DNA of 14,586 nt from Candidatus Omnitrophota bacterium (GCA_016867005.1 VGKM01000016.1:1-14586), one strand, 5' to 3'. Positions 6,671 to 13,809 are shown, numbered from the stretch's first letter. Program-made: numbers and translations. The notes: generated by a model not told the origin, from the sequence alone.

Positions 6671-8026
6671 ATGGGGCATAGTAAAAAGATTATTAAGTCC
6701 GGCAAAAGAAGGATCCTTTTGCTAGGGGTATTGATCTTAGCTGTTTATTGGATTGCCGAATCTTTGATCGATTCGGCAATTCTTTTGAAGGTCCCGTTTG
6801 CCCAGGCGGTGTTTTCTCCCGGAGTGTATGCAATCTGGATGCGCCTCACAGTCGTATTATTAATATCATTTTTTGCGATCTTTGCACAGATAACCATTAA
6901 TAAATTCAGCAGGTTAAGTATTTCCTTAGAAGAAGAGAAAAATAATCTCAAAGAGTTAAAAGAGCTCTTTGAAGGCATTACTGAAGGTATCCCCGAAGGG
7001 ATTATCCTGGTTTCCAGGGATTTAAAGGTCATTTGGGCGAACAAGGCAATGCTTAGCCAAACCGGATACACAGCCCAGGATATTTTAGGCAAACACTGCT
7101 ACGCTGTTACGCATAGACAGGACTCTCCCTGCAGGGTCCCAATACATACCTGCCCGATATCCGAATCAATAAAGACCGGAAAGCCGTGCACTACTCTGCA
7201 TACTCATTTCGATAAAGATGGGAAAAAGATATTTGTTGAAGTAAGTGTTTATCCGATCAAAGATAATTCCGGCAATATCACGCAATTTATCCATCTAAGC
7301 CGCGATATTTCAGAAAGAAAACGCCTGGAGAACTTAAAAGACGAATTCGTTAATACCGTTTCCCACGAATTACGCACCCCGCTTGCAATCATCAAGGAGT
7401 CAATAGACGTATTGCTTGACAGGACAACAGGAGAGATCACTAAAGATCAGGCAGACATTTTATCGGGAGCCAAGAATAATATAGAAAGATTAGGCCGCAT
7501 AGTAGATAATTTGCTTGATATTTCAAAGATAGAATCAGGGAGGGCTTATCTGAATAAAAACGTCTTTAATCTTTCCGGCCTGATTAAGGATACCGTGTCT
7601 TCTTTTGAACCCCTGGCAAAAGAGAAAGGGCTGGAAATAAGAGTAAAAATCCCGGAAGGCGATTTGGATATTCTTGCGGATTCAGACAGGATATCCCAGG
7701 TGTTTGTCAATCTAATCGGCAATGCCATTAAATTTACAAACCAGGGGTTTATCGAGGTTTCGGCAATGGTTGACCAAGGCACAATTTTCTGCAGTATAAG
7801 CGATACCGGCATCGGCATCGCAGCAAAAGATGTCCCGCAACTTTTTCAGAAATTCCATCAGTTGGGACGCAAGTCAGGTTCAGGCGCAAAGGGTACCGGT
7901 TTGGGGCTTTCAATTACTAAAGAAATAATCCAGATGCATGGAGGGGATATTTCGGTAAAAAGCCAGCCGGAAAAAGGCACGGCTTTTACCTTTTCCCTGC
8001 CTGAATATACCCCGCAAAAAGATTAA
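6671..8026 (+). CDS. Membrane PAS-domain sensor histidine kinase
   Basis: This 451-residue sensor kinase has two transmembrane segments (about 15-36 and 57-77), a short coiled coil (84-102), a PAS domain (about 103-213), a dimerisation/phosphoacceptor domain with SHELRTPL (His232), and a C-terminal ATPase domain. The ATPase boxes are NLIGNAIKFT (347-356), DTGIGI (378-383) and GTGLGLSI (408-415). All kinase boxes are intact. The loop between the membrane segments is short, so sensing is probably in the membrane or by the PAS domain. The PAS carries Cys143, His148, Cys154, Cys161 and Cys173, suggesting a metal or redox centre. No response regulator gene is adjacent. Its stop is 1 nt before crtI, so the two are probably co-translated. 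No Shine-Dalgarno sequence precedes the ATG. Confidence 0.9.
   Translation: MGHSKKIIKSGKRRILLLGVLILAVYWIAESLIDSAILLKVPFAQAVFSPGVYAIWMRLTVVLLISFFAIFAQITINKFSRLSISLEEEKNNLKELKELFEGITEGIPEGIILVSRDLKVIWANKAMLSQTGYTAQDILGKHCYAVTHRQDSPCRVPIHTCPISESIKTGKPCTTLHTHFDKDGKKIFVEVSVYPIKDNSGNITQFIHLSRDISERKRLENLKDEFVNTVSHELRTPLAIIKESIDVLLDRTTGEITKDQADILSGAKNNIERLGRIVDNLLDISKIESGRAYLNKNVFNLSGLIKDTVSSFEPLAKEKGLEIRVKIPEGDLDILADSDRISQVFVNLIGNAIKFTNQGFIEVSAMVDQGTIFCSISDTGIGIAAKDVPQLFQKFHQLGRKSGSGAKGTGLGLSITKEIIQMHGGDISVKSQPEKGTAFTFSLPEYTPQKD
6752..6780. repeat. Perfect 11-bp inverted repeat inside the kinase gene
   Basis: ATTGCCGAATC (6752-6762) and GATTCGGCAAT (6770-6780) are exact reverse complements around a 7-nt loop, followed by TCTTTTG. 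The element lies 81-109 nt into the kinase gene, in codons for the first membrane segment. In RNA it would form a stable hairpin resembling an attenuator, although the T-run is interrupted. Function is unproven. Confidence 0.55.
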
Positions 8027-8027
8027 A

Positions 8028-9470
8028 ATGAAGAAAAAAGTGGCTGTTATCGGAGCCGGAGTAGGAGGGTTGTCTACGGCTGCCCGGCTTGCCAGAAGCG
8101 GTTTTCAGGTGGAAGTTTTTGAGAAGCTTGCAAAGTGCGGAGGCAGAAACCATCTTTTGGAATCAGGCGGTTTCAAATTTGATATGGGGCCGTCATTTGT
8201 CCTGATGCCGGATTTTTTTGAAGAGGTTTTTTCTTATTGTAACGAGGATATCGGCGATTACCTGGATTTCAGGAAGCTGGATGTTAATTATAAGATCTTT
8301 TTCCCCGATGGCAAAGCCCTTACCATTTACAGCGATAATCTAAAGACAAAAGAAGAACTGGAACGCATCGAAAAAGGGAGCCCCGCATCTTACGACAGAT
8401 TCATCAAAAAGACAGAGGAGTTTTATGCTTTGGTGCGGCCGCTGCTTTTTAAATGTTTCTCCTGGAAGCAATTATTCAATCCCGGATACTGGCCGCTTTT
8501 AACCAAGCTTAAGCCCTTTGATTCTTATTGGGGTATCGCATCGAAGTTTTTTAAAACAGAAAAACTGCGGTATGCCTTTACTTTTGAAGCGATGTTTATG
8601 GGGGTCTCTCCTTACCAGGCCCCGGGTTTTTACAGTATTATTACTTATGCAGACCAGGTGCAAAAGATATACCATCCGATGGGCGGGATGTACCAGATCC
8701 CGCTTGCTTTAGAAAAAATGGCAAAAAAATTCGGAGCAGAATTTTATTATAATACGGAAGTTTCTAAGGTTTATAAAACTGAAGACGGGATCTGGCTGGA
8801 ATCAGAGAAAGGGACCACTCTCTATGATTATGCGGTTGTTAATGCCGATTATTGCTATGCCCAGGAAAGTATTTTAGGGAGAAGATTGCCTGATTACAGG
8901 TATTCCTGTTCGGTGTTCCTGATCTATCTGGGATTAAAACAGAAAATCCCGGGCCTGGAGCACCACAACCTGTTTTTTTCCGGAGACCTTAATAAAAACT
9001 TAAACCAGATTTTCAAGGATAGCGAGTTTCCCGATGACCCGTCATTTTATATCCATGTCCCTACGGTAACAGACCCCAAGCTTGCCCCGGAAGGAAAAGA
9101 GATAGTTTACATCCTTATCCCGGTGGCAAACCTGAAAAATTGTCCGGATACCACAAAAAACCACCAGGAGCGCCTGCGTAAAAACGTTTTTAGAAAGATC
9201 AAGGAAATAACAGGAGAGGATTTAGAACCGCTTATTGAGGTTGAACACAGGTTCTATCCCGAAGATTTTATCAAATCTTATAATATAAAAAACGGAGCTA
9301 CTTTCGGCCTTGCGCATAACCTGATGCAAAGCGCGTTCTTCAGGCCGGCTAATTTTGACAATAAGATTAAAGGGCTGTTTTTTGCCGGGGCCAGTACGCA
9401 GCCGGGTGGGGGTTTGCCGGTAGTAATAGCAAGTTCAAGGATAGTTGCAGATTTGATCAGGGGGAATTAA
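8028..9470 (+). CDS. crtI: CrtI-type phytoene desaturase
   Basis: This 480-residue FAD-dependent enzyme is typical in length for CrtI. The dinucleotide-binding motif GAGVGG (9-14) sits in VAVIGAGVGGLSTAARLA, followed by the FEK end of strand two and GGR. Family-typical blocks include FDMGPSFVLMPDFFEEVF near residue 51, YHPMGGMYQIPLALEKMAKK near 216, and the C-terminal FFAGASTQPGGGLPVVIASS (about 451-470). CrtI desaturates phytoene stepwise, commonly to lycopene, at the membrane. The number of steps and possible use of another carotene cannot be told from sequence. The ATG is 1 nt after the histidine kinase stop with no independent ribosome site. Its 3' end overlaps the convergent ispH gene by 14 nt. 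With crtB, crtYc and crtYd it forms the core carotenoid pathway. Confidence 0.93.
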   Translation: MKKKVAVIGAGVGGLSTAARLARSGFQVEVFEKLAKCGGRNHLLESGGFKFDMGPSFVLMPDFFEEVFSYCNEDIGDYLDFRKLDVNYKIFFPDGKALTIYSDNLKTKEELERIEKGSPASYDRFIKKTEEFYALVRPLLFKCFSWKQLFNPGYWPLLTKLKPFDSYWGIASKFFKTEKLRYAFTFEAMFMGVSPYQAPGFYSIITYADQVQKIYHPMGGMYQIPLALEKMAKKFGAEFYYNTEVSKVYKTEDGIWLESEKGTTLYDYAVVNADYCYAQESILGRRLPDYRYSCSVFLIYLGLKQKIPGLEHHNLFFSGDLNKNLNQIFKDSEFPDDPSFYIHVPTVTDPKLAPEGKEIVYILIPVANLKNCPDTTKNHQERLRKNVFRKIKEITGEDLEPLIEVEHRFYPEDFIKSYNIKNGATFGLAHNLMQSAFFRPANFDNKIKGLFFAGASTQPGGGLPVVIASSRIVADLIRGN

Positions 9471-10314
9471 GAACGCGCTGTTGTTTTTCTATCGTTTCGA
9501 TTATTTCCCGGGTAGTCGAATCCGGAGTGGATGCGCCTGAAGCTATCCCGACGGACCTGGCGCCTTTAAACCACTGGAATTTCAACTCGCCTTTTGATTC
9601 TATCCAATAGGTTTTCTTGTTCAACTTTCTTGCTATTTCAAAAAGGCGCTTTGTATTAGCGCTTTTCTTTGAGCCGATAATAATCATTACGTCGTTTTCA
9701 AGGGGCATCACTTTTATTTCCTGTTGTTTCAGGGTAGTAGGAGTGCAAATAGTGTTAAAAAACTCAAACGTTTTAATTAATCTTTCAAGTTTTCCTGCGA
9801 CTTCCAGGGTTTTTTCGATTTGCTGTGTTGACTGGACGACTGCCGCGGCTTTTTCAATACCCCGGATTTCTTTTAACGGTATCGGTTTCTGGGGGTCTAT
9901 GATTATTGCTTTACCCGTAATTTGCCCGGCTATGCCATGGACTTCATCATGGTTTTTGTCCCCAATAATAATGATCCGGGAACCTTTATATTCCATATCG
10001 GTTACGATCCGGTGGATTTCTTTCACCATAGGGCAGGTGGCGTCAACTATTTTATATTTCAGCTGATTTGCCAAATTGATCGTAGCCATGCATGCTCCAT
10101 GCGCGCGGATAAGCAGGGTTTTCCCTTTTCCCGGGCCTAATTTTTTTATTTTTGATAGCCCCGCTTTTTTTAACCCTTCGACTACGTCTTCATTGTGGAC
10201 AATATCGCCCAGCATTTCTACTTTTTCTCCGGACCTGGCTAATTCCAGCGCTATTTTAAGCGCCCTTTTTACGCCAAAACAAAAGCCCGCAGATTCTGCC
10301 AGGTTGATTTTCAT
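9457..10314 (-). CDS. ispH: IspH, 4-hydroxy-3-methylbut-2-enyl diphosphate reductase
   Basis: This 285-residue enzyme is of normal length for IspH (LytB). It is the last step of the MEP pathway, reducing HMBPP to IPP and DMAPP with a [4Fe-4S] cluster. The three cluster cysteines are Cys12 (GFCFGVKRA), Cys94 (DATCPMV) and Cys190 (NTICTPTT). Substrate-binding residues are recognisable: His40 (DIVHN), His72 (RAHG), His122 and Glu124 (NHDEVHG), Ser218 and Asn220 (KSANTKRL), and Ser262 (ASGASTPDS). The usual CxAT motif is CTPTT here, a modest variation. The start has a good AAGGAG upstream and overlaps the crtB stop (ATGA), so the two genes form a crtB-ispH operon that ties precursor supply to carotenoid synthesis. 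Its 3' end overlaps crtI. Confidence 0.95.
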   Translation of the reverse strand: MKINLAESAGFCFGVKRALKIALELARSGEKVEMLGDIVHNEDVVEGLKKAGLSKIKKLGPGKGKTLLIRAHGACMATINLANQLKYKIVDATCPMVKEIHRIVTDMEYKGSRIIIIGDKNHDEVHGIAGQITGKAIIIDPQKPIPLKEIRGIEKAAAVVQSTQQIEKTLEVAGKLERLIKTFEFFNTICTPTTLKQQEIKVMPLENDVMIIIGSKKSANTKRLFEIARKLNKKTYWIESKGELKFQWFKGARSVGIASGASTPDSTTREIIETIEKQQRVLNSP

Positions 10315-11171
10315 TTTTTGATTCTCCTTAATACATGGATGGTCCGGGAAATCTTGCCCCAGAGGTTTACGTATGCCCTTTTTGAGAAAACGTCATAACC
10401 GTTCTTTTCTATTTCGTCCAGTATGCCTGAGTATATTTCTTTCATAAGAGAGGCGACAAAACGGCAGCGGCGGTCGGCAATCATAATGATCCCCAGCTCT
10501 GACTCGCGGTAAAGGTCGCGCGCCCGTTCTATCTGAAATTTCATCAATGACCTGAAGTTTTCGTTTACTATGCCTTCTTTTATATCATTTTCGCTCACGC
10601 CGAAAGAAAACATTTCTTCCTGCGGCAGGTAGATCCTGCCGCGCGCATAATCTTCCTTTAAGTCGCGCAGCATGTTTGTAAGCTGCATTGCAACTCCCAG
10701 CCTGACCGCATAGTCCTTGGCCTCATCATTATCATAACCGAATAATATAAGTATCATCAGGCCGACCACGCCGGCAACCTTATAGCAATAATCCCACAAT
10801 TCAGGAAAATTCCTATAGCGGTTTTTACAAAAATCCATATACATGCCTTCAATCAATTCGTCAAAATAAAAGCGGGGGATATGGTATTTATCTACCGTTT
10901 CTTTGAATGCGCTCAAAATACTTATTTTGGGCGGTTCATTATTATATATGGATTCGATATTTCTTTTTGCCGTAGACAGCTCAATTAAACTTGAGTCCTT
11001 GTCCGTTGCTTCATCGCTCAATCGGCAGATGGCATATATCGCATAGGTGGCGTTCCTTTTTTCTTTTGTCAGGAAAAGAGACGCAAAATAGAAATTTTTA
11101 GCGTACCTTTTTGTGATCTTTTCCGCTATTTTATAGCCCGATGAGATTTTATTTTCCTTGGTGGCTTCCAT
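10311..11171 (-). CDS. crtB: CrtB-type phytoene synthase
   Basis: This 286-residue protein is a head-to-head trans-isoprenyl diphosphate synthase. The two Asp-rich motifs are LSDEATD (51-57) and RDLKEDYARGRIYLP (169-183), with DxxxD spacing at D53/D57 and D170/D174. YCYKVAGVVGLM (128-139) is also typical. CrtB condenses two GGPP into phytoene. Squalene or dehydrosqualene synthases share the fold, but the GGPP synthase, CrtI and lycopene cyclase nearby strongly favour phytoene. The ATG at 11171 has no Shine-Dalgarno sequence, and a TAAAAT -10-like element ends only 6 nt upstream, which suggests a leaderless transcript. It is the first gene of the crtB-ispH operon. Confidence 0.92.
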   Translation of the reverse strand: MEATKENKISSGYKIAEKITKRYAKNFYFASLFLTKEKRNATYAIYAICRLSDEATDKDSSLIELSTAKRNIESIYNNEPPKISILSAFKETVDKYHIPRFYFDELIEGMYMDFCKNRYRNFPELWDYCYKVAGVVGLMILILFGYDNDEAKDYAVRLGVAMQLTNMLRDLKEDYARGRIYLPQEEMFSFGVSENDIKEGIVNENFRSLMKFQIERARDLYRESELGIIMIADRRCRFVASLMKEIYSGILDEIEKNGYDVFSKRAYVNLWGKISRTIHVLRRIKK

Positions 11172-11177
11172 GCCATT

Positions 11178-11205
11178 ATTTTACATCTAAGTTGCCTGAA
11201 ATCAA
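11178..11205 (-). promoter_or_regulatory. Putative crtB promoter, near-leaderless
   Basis: Read on the minus strand, TTGATT (11205-11200), a 16-nt spacer and TAAAAT (11183-11178) form a plausible sigma-70 promoter. Only six bases separate the -10 element from the crtB ATG (11171), so transcription would start at or within a base or two of the start codon. This fits the absence of a Shine-Dalgarno sequence. Confidence 0.45.
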
Positions 11206-11212
11206 TGTAAAA
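11179..11212. repeat. 8-bp inverted repeat over crtB promoter, candidate operator
   Basis: TTTTACAT (11179-11186) and ATGTAAAA (11205-11212) are exact inverted copies separated by 18 nt, with centres 26 nt apart. The arms fall on the -10 element and just upstream of the -35 element of the proposed crtB promoter, and within the crtB/crtYc divergent spacer. This is the layout of an operator for a dimeric repressor, but no regulator gene identifies the binder. Confidence 0.42.
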
Positions 11213-11242
11213 GTAGGGGGTAGGCCCGGTAATTAATTTATG

Positions 11243-11271
11243 TTGAAAATGGCACGATTCGGGGATAGAAT
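11243..11271 (+). promoter_or_regulatory. Putative crtYc promoter, TTGAAA-N17-TAGAAT
   Basis: TTGAAA (11243-11248) and TAGAAT (11266-11271) have five of six consensus bases each and an ideal 17-nt spacer. The predicted start near 11278 is about three bases from the crtYc ATG at 11281, so the mRNA would be almost leaderless. No Shine-Dalgarno sequence exists in AATTTTGTC before the ATG, which agrees. Confidence 0.6.
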
Positions 11272-11280
11272 AATTTTGTC

Positions 11281-11589
11281 ATGTCAAAGTATATGTGGGT
11301 TTTGTTGTTTTCCGGCGCGCTTCCTCTGTTCCTCAGTTTTTACCCCCCGTTAAGATTCTACAGGAATTTCAAAGCACTTTTAAAAAGTATTTTGCTTATT
11401 TTATTAATTTTCGGTTCCTGGGATATTTTTGCTGTCTGGAGAGGGCACTGGTATTTTAATCCAAGCAGCGTCTGGCAGCTCAAAGTCATTAACCTGCCGC
11501 TGGAAGAAGTGCTGTTTTTTGTAGTTATTCCTTTTTGCTGTATTTTCACCTGGGAAGCGCTGAAATTCATCAGGGCTAAATTAAGATGA
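11281..11589 (+). CDS. crtYc: Lycopene cyclase subunit, CrtYc-like
   Basis: This 102-residue membrane protein has three hydrophobic segments (about 6-22, 33-51 and 74-90). It carries the lycopene cyclase domain signature WDIFAVWRGHWYF (47-59) and PLEEVLFFVVIPF (73-85), whose acidic pair is conserved. In actinobacteria and myxobacteria the heterodimeric lycopene cyclase is encoded by two adjacent genes of about 100 residues each, as here; archaea and Bacteroidetes carry a fused form. It cyclises lycopene ends, usually to beta-ionone rings. The gene overlaps crtYd by an ATGA. An internal ATG four codons later is an alternative start, but the first fits the promoter position. Beta versus other ring type cannot be decided from sequence alone. 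Confidence 0.87.
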   Translation: MSKYMWVLLFSGALPLFLSFYPPLRFYRNFKALLKSILLILLIFGSWDIFAVWRGHWYFNPSSVWQLKVINLPLEEVLFFVVIPFCCIFTWEALKFIRAKLR

Positions 11590-11888
11590 AAGAATACACT
11601 TTTATTGCAGCGGCTTCTGTATTTATTGCGGTATTCCTTGATGCCAGGTTGAAAACCTCCCTTTTTAGAAAACCGTTGTTTTATTTATTTCTATTTGTGA
11701 TATTCTTATTCAAGTTGCTGGTTAACGGATACCTGACCGGGAATGATATTGTTATGTATAACCCCTATATGATACTTAATTTTAGGGTTGGCAGTATACC
11801 TATCGAGGATTTTCTTTTCGGTTTCAGTATGGTTTCCATGAGCATAATTTTCTGGGAATATTTCATACATAAAAATAAACATGCTTAG
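11586..11888 (+). CDS. crtYd: Lycopene cyclase subunit, CrtYd-like
   Basis: This 100-residue membrane protein has three hydrophobic segments (about 5-18, 31-46 and 75-92) and the signature IPIEDFLFGFSMVSM (71-85), the counterpart of PLEEVLFF in the first subunit. A GNDIVMYNP segment (52-60) corresponds to the first subunit's WD...WYFNP region. The two proteins are expected to form one cyclase in the inner membrane. The start overlaps the crtYc stop by ATGA and no ribosome site is needed if translation is coupled. The TPR-protein start lies 8 nt before this gene's end. The heterodimer call rests on both subunits being adjacent and of family-typical size. Confidence 0.86.
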   Translation: MKEYTFIAAASVFIAVFLDARLKTSLFRKPLFYLFLFVIFLFKLLVNGYLTGNDIVMYNPYMILNFRVGSIPIEDFLFGFSMVSMSIIFWEYFIHKNKHA

Positions 11889-12759
11889 AATATTCATATT
11901 TATTTTGCTTTCTAATCTATTTATTCGCTCCGGATTCTGCTTTGATTGGAAGATCCTTCATGAGAATGCAGATGTATTGAGCGTAAACCAGGCAGAAAAT
12001 ACCGTGAGGATGCATCTGGCATCCCTGGAGGATAAGTATACCCTTGCCTTGGTCTATCTGAATTTACGCAGGGATTCCGAGGCGGAAGAAATTTTCGATT
12101 ATATCCTTCAGGTCAACCCCGAAGCTTATGAAGCCAAATGGGGCAAGGCAGAAGTTCTGCGCCGTAAACACAACTATCCGGAGAGCGGAAAAATCCTGTC
12201 GGAGATCATAGAAGATGCGCCTGATTTTTCTCCTGCTTATATAAGCTTGGCGTATATAAAATACATGAAATTTGATTTTAATCAGGCGGTGGCCCTTGCA
12301 ACAAAAGTGATCGAGCAAGGCAAAGATATTGTCGATCTTAGTAATTATGTCAGGGCCATACTTATAGTCAGCGGCGCAAAGGGCATGATCGCTCATTACG
12401 GAGGGCCGTTGTCAAAAATTATAAACGGCACAGCAGTTTTCCCCGGCCTTAAGAAGGCAGAAAAGGCAAAACCCGATGATCCGGCAGTATTGTTTGGATT
12501 GGGGGCTTTTTATCTGTTGGCTCCCAGGTTCGCCGGAGGCGATCTTGACAAGTCATTAGATTATCTTAATAAGGCAGTCAAAAAAGACCCGAAATCCCCT
12601 GATGCGTATGTGCGCCTTGGCCAGGCCTATAAAGCAAAGGGCGATATTGAAAAATATAATTTTTATCTTAATAAGGCGTTGGAAATAGATGCGGCCAATG
12701 AGTTGGCCCTTGACATTAAAAACGGTACCTGCAGGTTTATTTGCGTCGGCAAGAAATAA
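11881..12759 (+). CDS. Exported TPR protein coupled to lycopene cyclase
   Basis: This 292-residue protein has an N-terminal hydrophobic signal (LRIFIFILLSNLFI, about 2-15, probable cleavage near residue 21). Tetratricopeptide repeats cover about 50-83 (LALVYLNLRRDSEAEEIFDY), 84-117 and 118-151. A middle region (about 165-200, HYGGPLSKIINGTAVFPGLK) follows, then two more repeats at about 205-245 (FGLGAFYLLAPRFAGGDLDK) and 246-279 (AYVRLGQAYKAKGDIEKYNF). The segment FYLLAPRFAGGD resembles TRAP-transporter T-component-type TPR proteins as I remember them. TPRs mediate protein contacts; periplasmic location is inferred. There is no lipobox, since Phe precedes Cys20. Its start overlaps crtYd by 8 nt, so it belongs to the crtYc-crtYd operon, but I know of no role for such a protein in carotenoid synthesis. 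Confidence 0.82.
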   Translation: MLRIFIFILLSNLFIRSGFCFDWKILHENADVLSVNQAENTVRMHLASLEDKYTLALVYLNLRRDSEAEEIFDYILQVNPEAYEAKWGKAEVLRRKHNYPESGKILSEIIEDAPDFSPAYISLAYIKYMKFDFNQAVALATKVIEQGKDIVDLSNYVRAILIVSGAKGMIAHYGGPLSKIINGTAVFPGLKKAEKAKPDDPAVLFGLGAFYLLAPRFAGGDLDKSLDYLNKAVKKDPKSPDAYVRLGQAYKAKGDIEKYNFYLNKALEIDAANELALDIKNGTCRFICVGKK

Positions 12760-12767
12760 TAGCCGGG

Positions 12768-13799
12768 TCAGATTTCAAGGATTTGTTGGGCGTAGTCCTT
12801 CAGAGTTTCTTTATATTCTGCTTTGATTTTTGAGCTATCCAGCAGTTTCTTAGCTTTTTCCAGGCAGGCATAGACCTCTTTTTTAGCAAAATCGAGCGCC
12901 CGGCTGCCGATTATGATATCCTGCATTTTTTTAAGGTCCCCCTTATCGGCTACAGGTTTCGTAAAAATCCTGTTAATGCCTGTTTTGTTCCCGGAATATT
13001 TATAGGCATACCAGATGAGGATTGTTTTTTTAGCTTCCTGAAGGTCGGTAAGCGTTGATTTTCCTATTTTTTTCTCACTGCCGAACATCCCCAGGATGTC
13101 GTCTTTGATCTGGAAGGCCCTCCCCAGGTATATCCCGTATTGATACAACTTCTTTATTTCTGAAGGGCCGGCCCCTCCCAAGATCGCCCCGATTGCAAGA
13201 GGCGAGGCAAAGGTATAGCAGGCGGTTTTATAATCATATATTTTATATATATCTTTTTTGGATATCTCTTTCAGCGGTTTTATCCCGTACAGAAGTTCTA
13301 CAAATTCCCCGCAGCCGGTGTAAAGCGCTGCTTCAATCAGAGACCTCATGGCGCGTTCCTTGCGTTCTTTATTTTCATCTATTGCCAGGAATGCGTTGAG
13401 GCCTATGGCATACATCACATCTCCGGCCACAATCGCCAGGTCCTCTCCGTTAAATTTAATATTTTTTGCCCGCCTGAGGTAATCGTTGAAGATTTTATGC
13501 ATGGAGGGCTTACCGCGCCTGGTATCGGATTTATCAATAATATCATCATGGACAAGCATAAAGTCATGGAGAAATTCAATTGAAAGCGCGCTTGTATACA
13601 ATCCGGGGGCTTCTTTTTTTGCAAAGCCGAGGTAGCTTGTTACAAATAAAGTAGGCCTGACGCGCTTGCCGTTTCTTGAGGCAAACTCTTTGATCCGGCC
13701 GATTAACAAGGGGGAGATCTTGCTTAAGGAATACCTTTTATCTACTTCCAGGATGAACCTGGGAAGCTCCCGTTCGATCTTATTTTTTATTTTAATCAT
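12768..13799 (-). CDS. Geranylgeranyl diphosphate synthase, archaeal (type I)-like
   Basis: This 343-residue trans-polyprenyl synthase has the first Asp-rich motif DDIIDKSDTRRGKPSMH (D85, D86, D89) and a second motif FQIKDDILGMFG, which lacks the third Asp of bacterial FPP synthases and matches archaeal C20 enzymes. Upstream lies GKRVRPTL. The residue five positions before the first motif is Phe and the next is Met; a Phe there sets C20 length in the Sulfolobus enzyme. The product is therefore probably GGPP, the substrate of CrtB and of the divergent prenyltransferase. I chose ATG at 13799 over an in-frame TTG at 13838, because the latter would overlap the divergent gene and the extra residues have no family character. 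Its 3' end is 8 nt from the TPR gene stop. Confidence 0.9.
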   Translation of the reverse strand: MIKIKNKIERELPRFILEVDKRYSLSKISPLLIGRIKEFASRNGKRVRPTLFVTSYLGFAKKEAPGLYTSALSIEFLHDFMLVHDDIIDKSDTRRGKPSMHKIFNDYLRRAKNIKFNGEDLAIVAGDVMYAIGLNAFLAIDENKERKERAMRSLIEAALYTGCGEFVELLYGIKPLKEISKKDIYKIYDYKTACYTFASPLAIGAILGGAGPSEIKKLYQYGIYLGRAFQIKDDILGMFGSEKKIGKSTLTDLQEAKKTILIWYAYKYSGNKTGINRIFTKPVADKGDLKKMQDIIIGSRALDFAKKEVYACLEKAKKLLDSSKIKAEYKETLKDYAQQILEI

Positions 13800-13809
13800 G
13801 GCAGGTTTT

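Noticed and set aside
9617..10066. 149-codon open frame on the plus strand
   Set aside because: It is antisense to ispH, whose cysteines and family motifs are intact; composition is that of a shadow frame.
11881..11943. Lipoprotein signal on the TPR protein (Cys20)
   Set aside because: The residue before Cys20 is Phe rather than Gly, Ala or Ser, so it does not form a lipobox; an ordinary signal is more likely.
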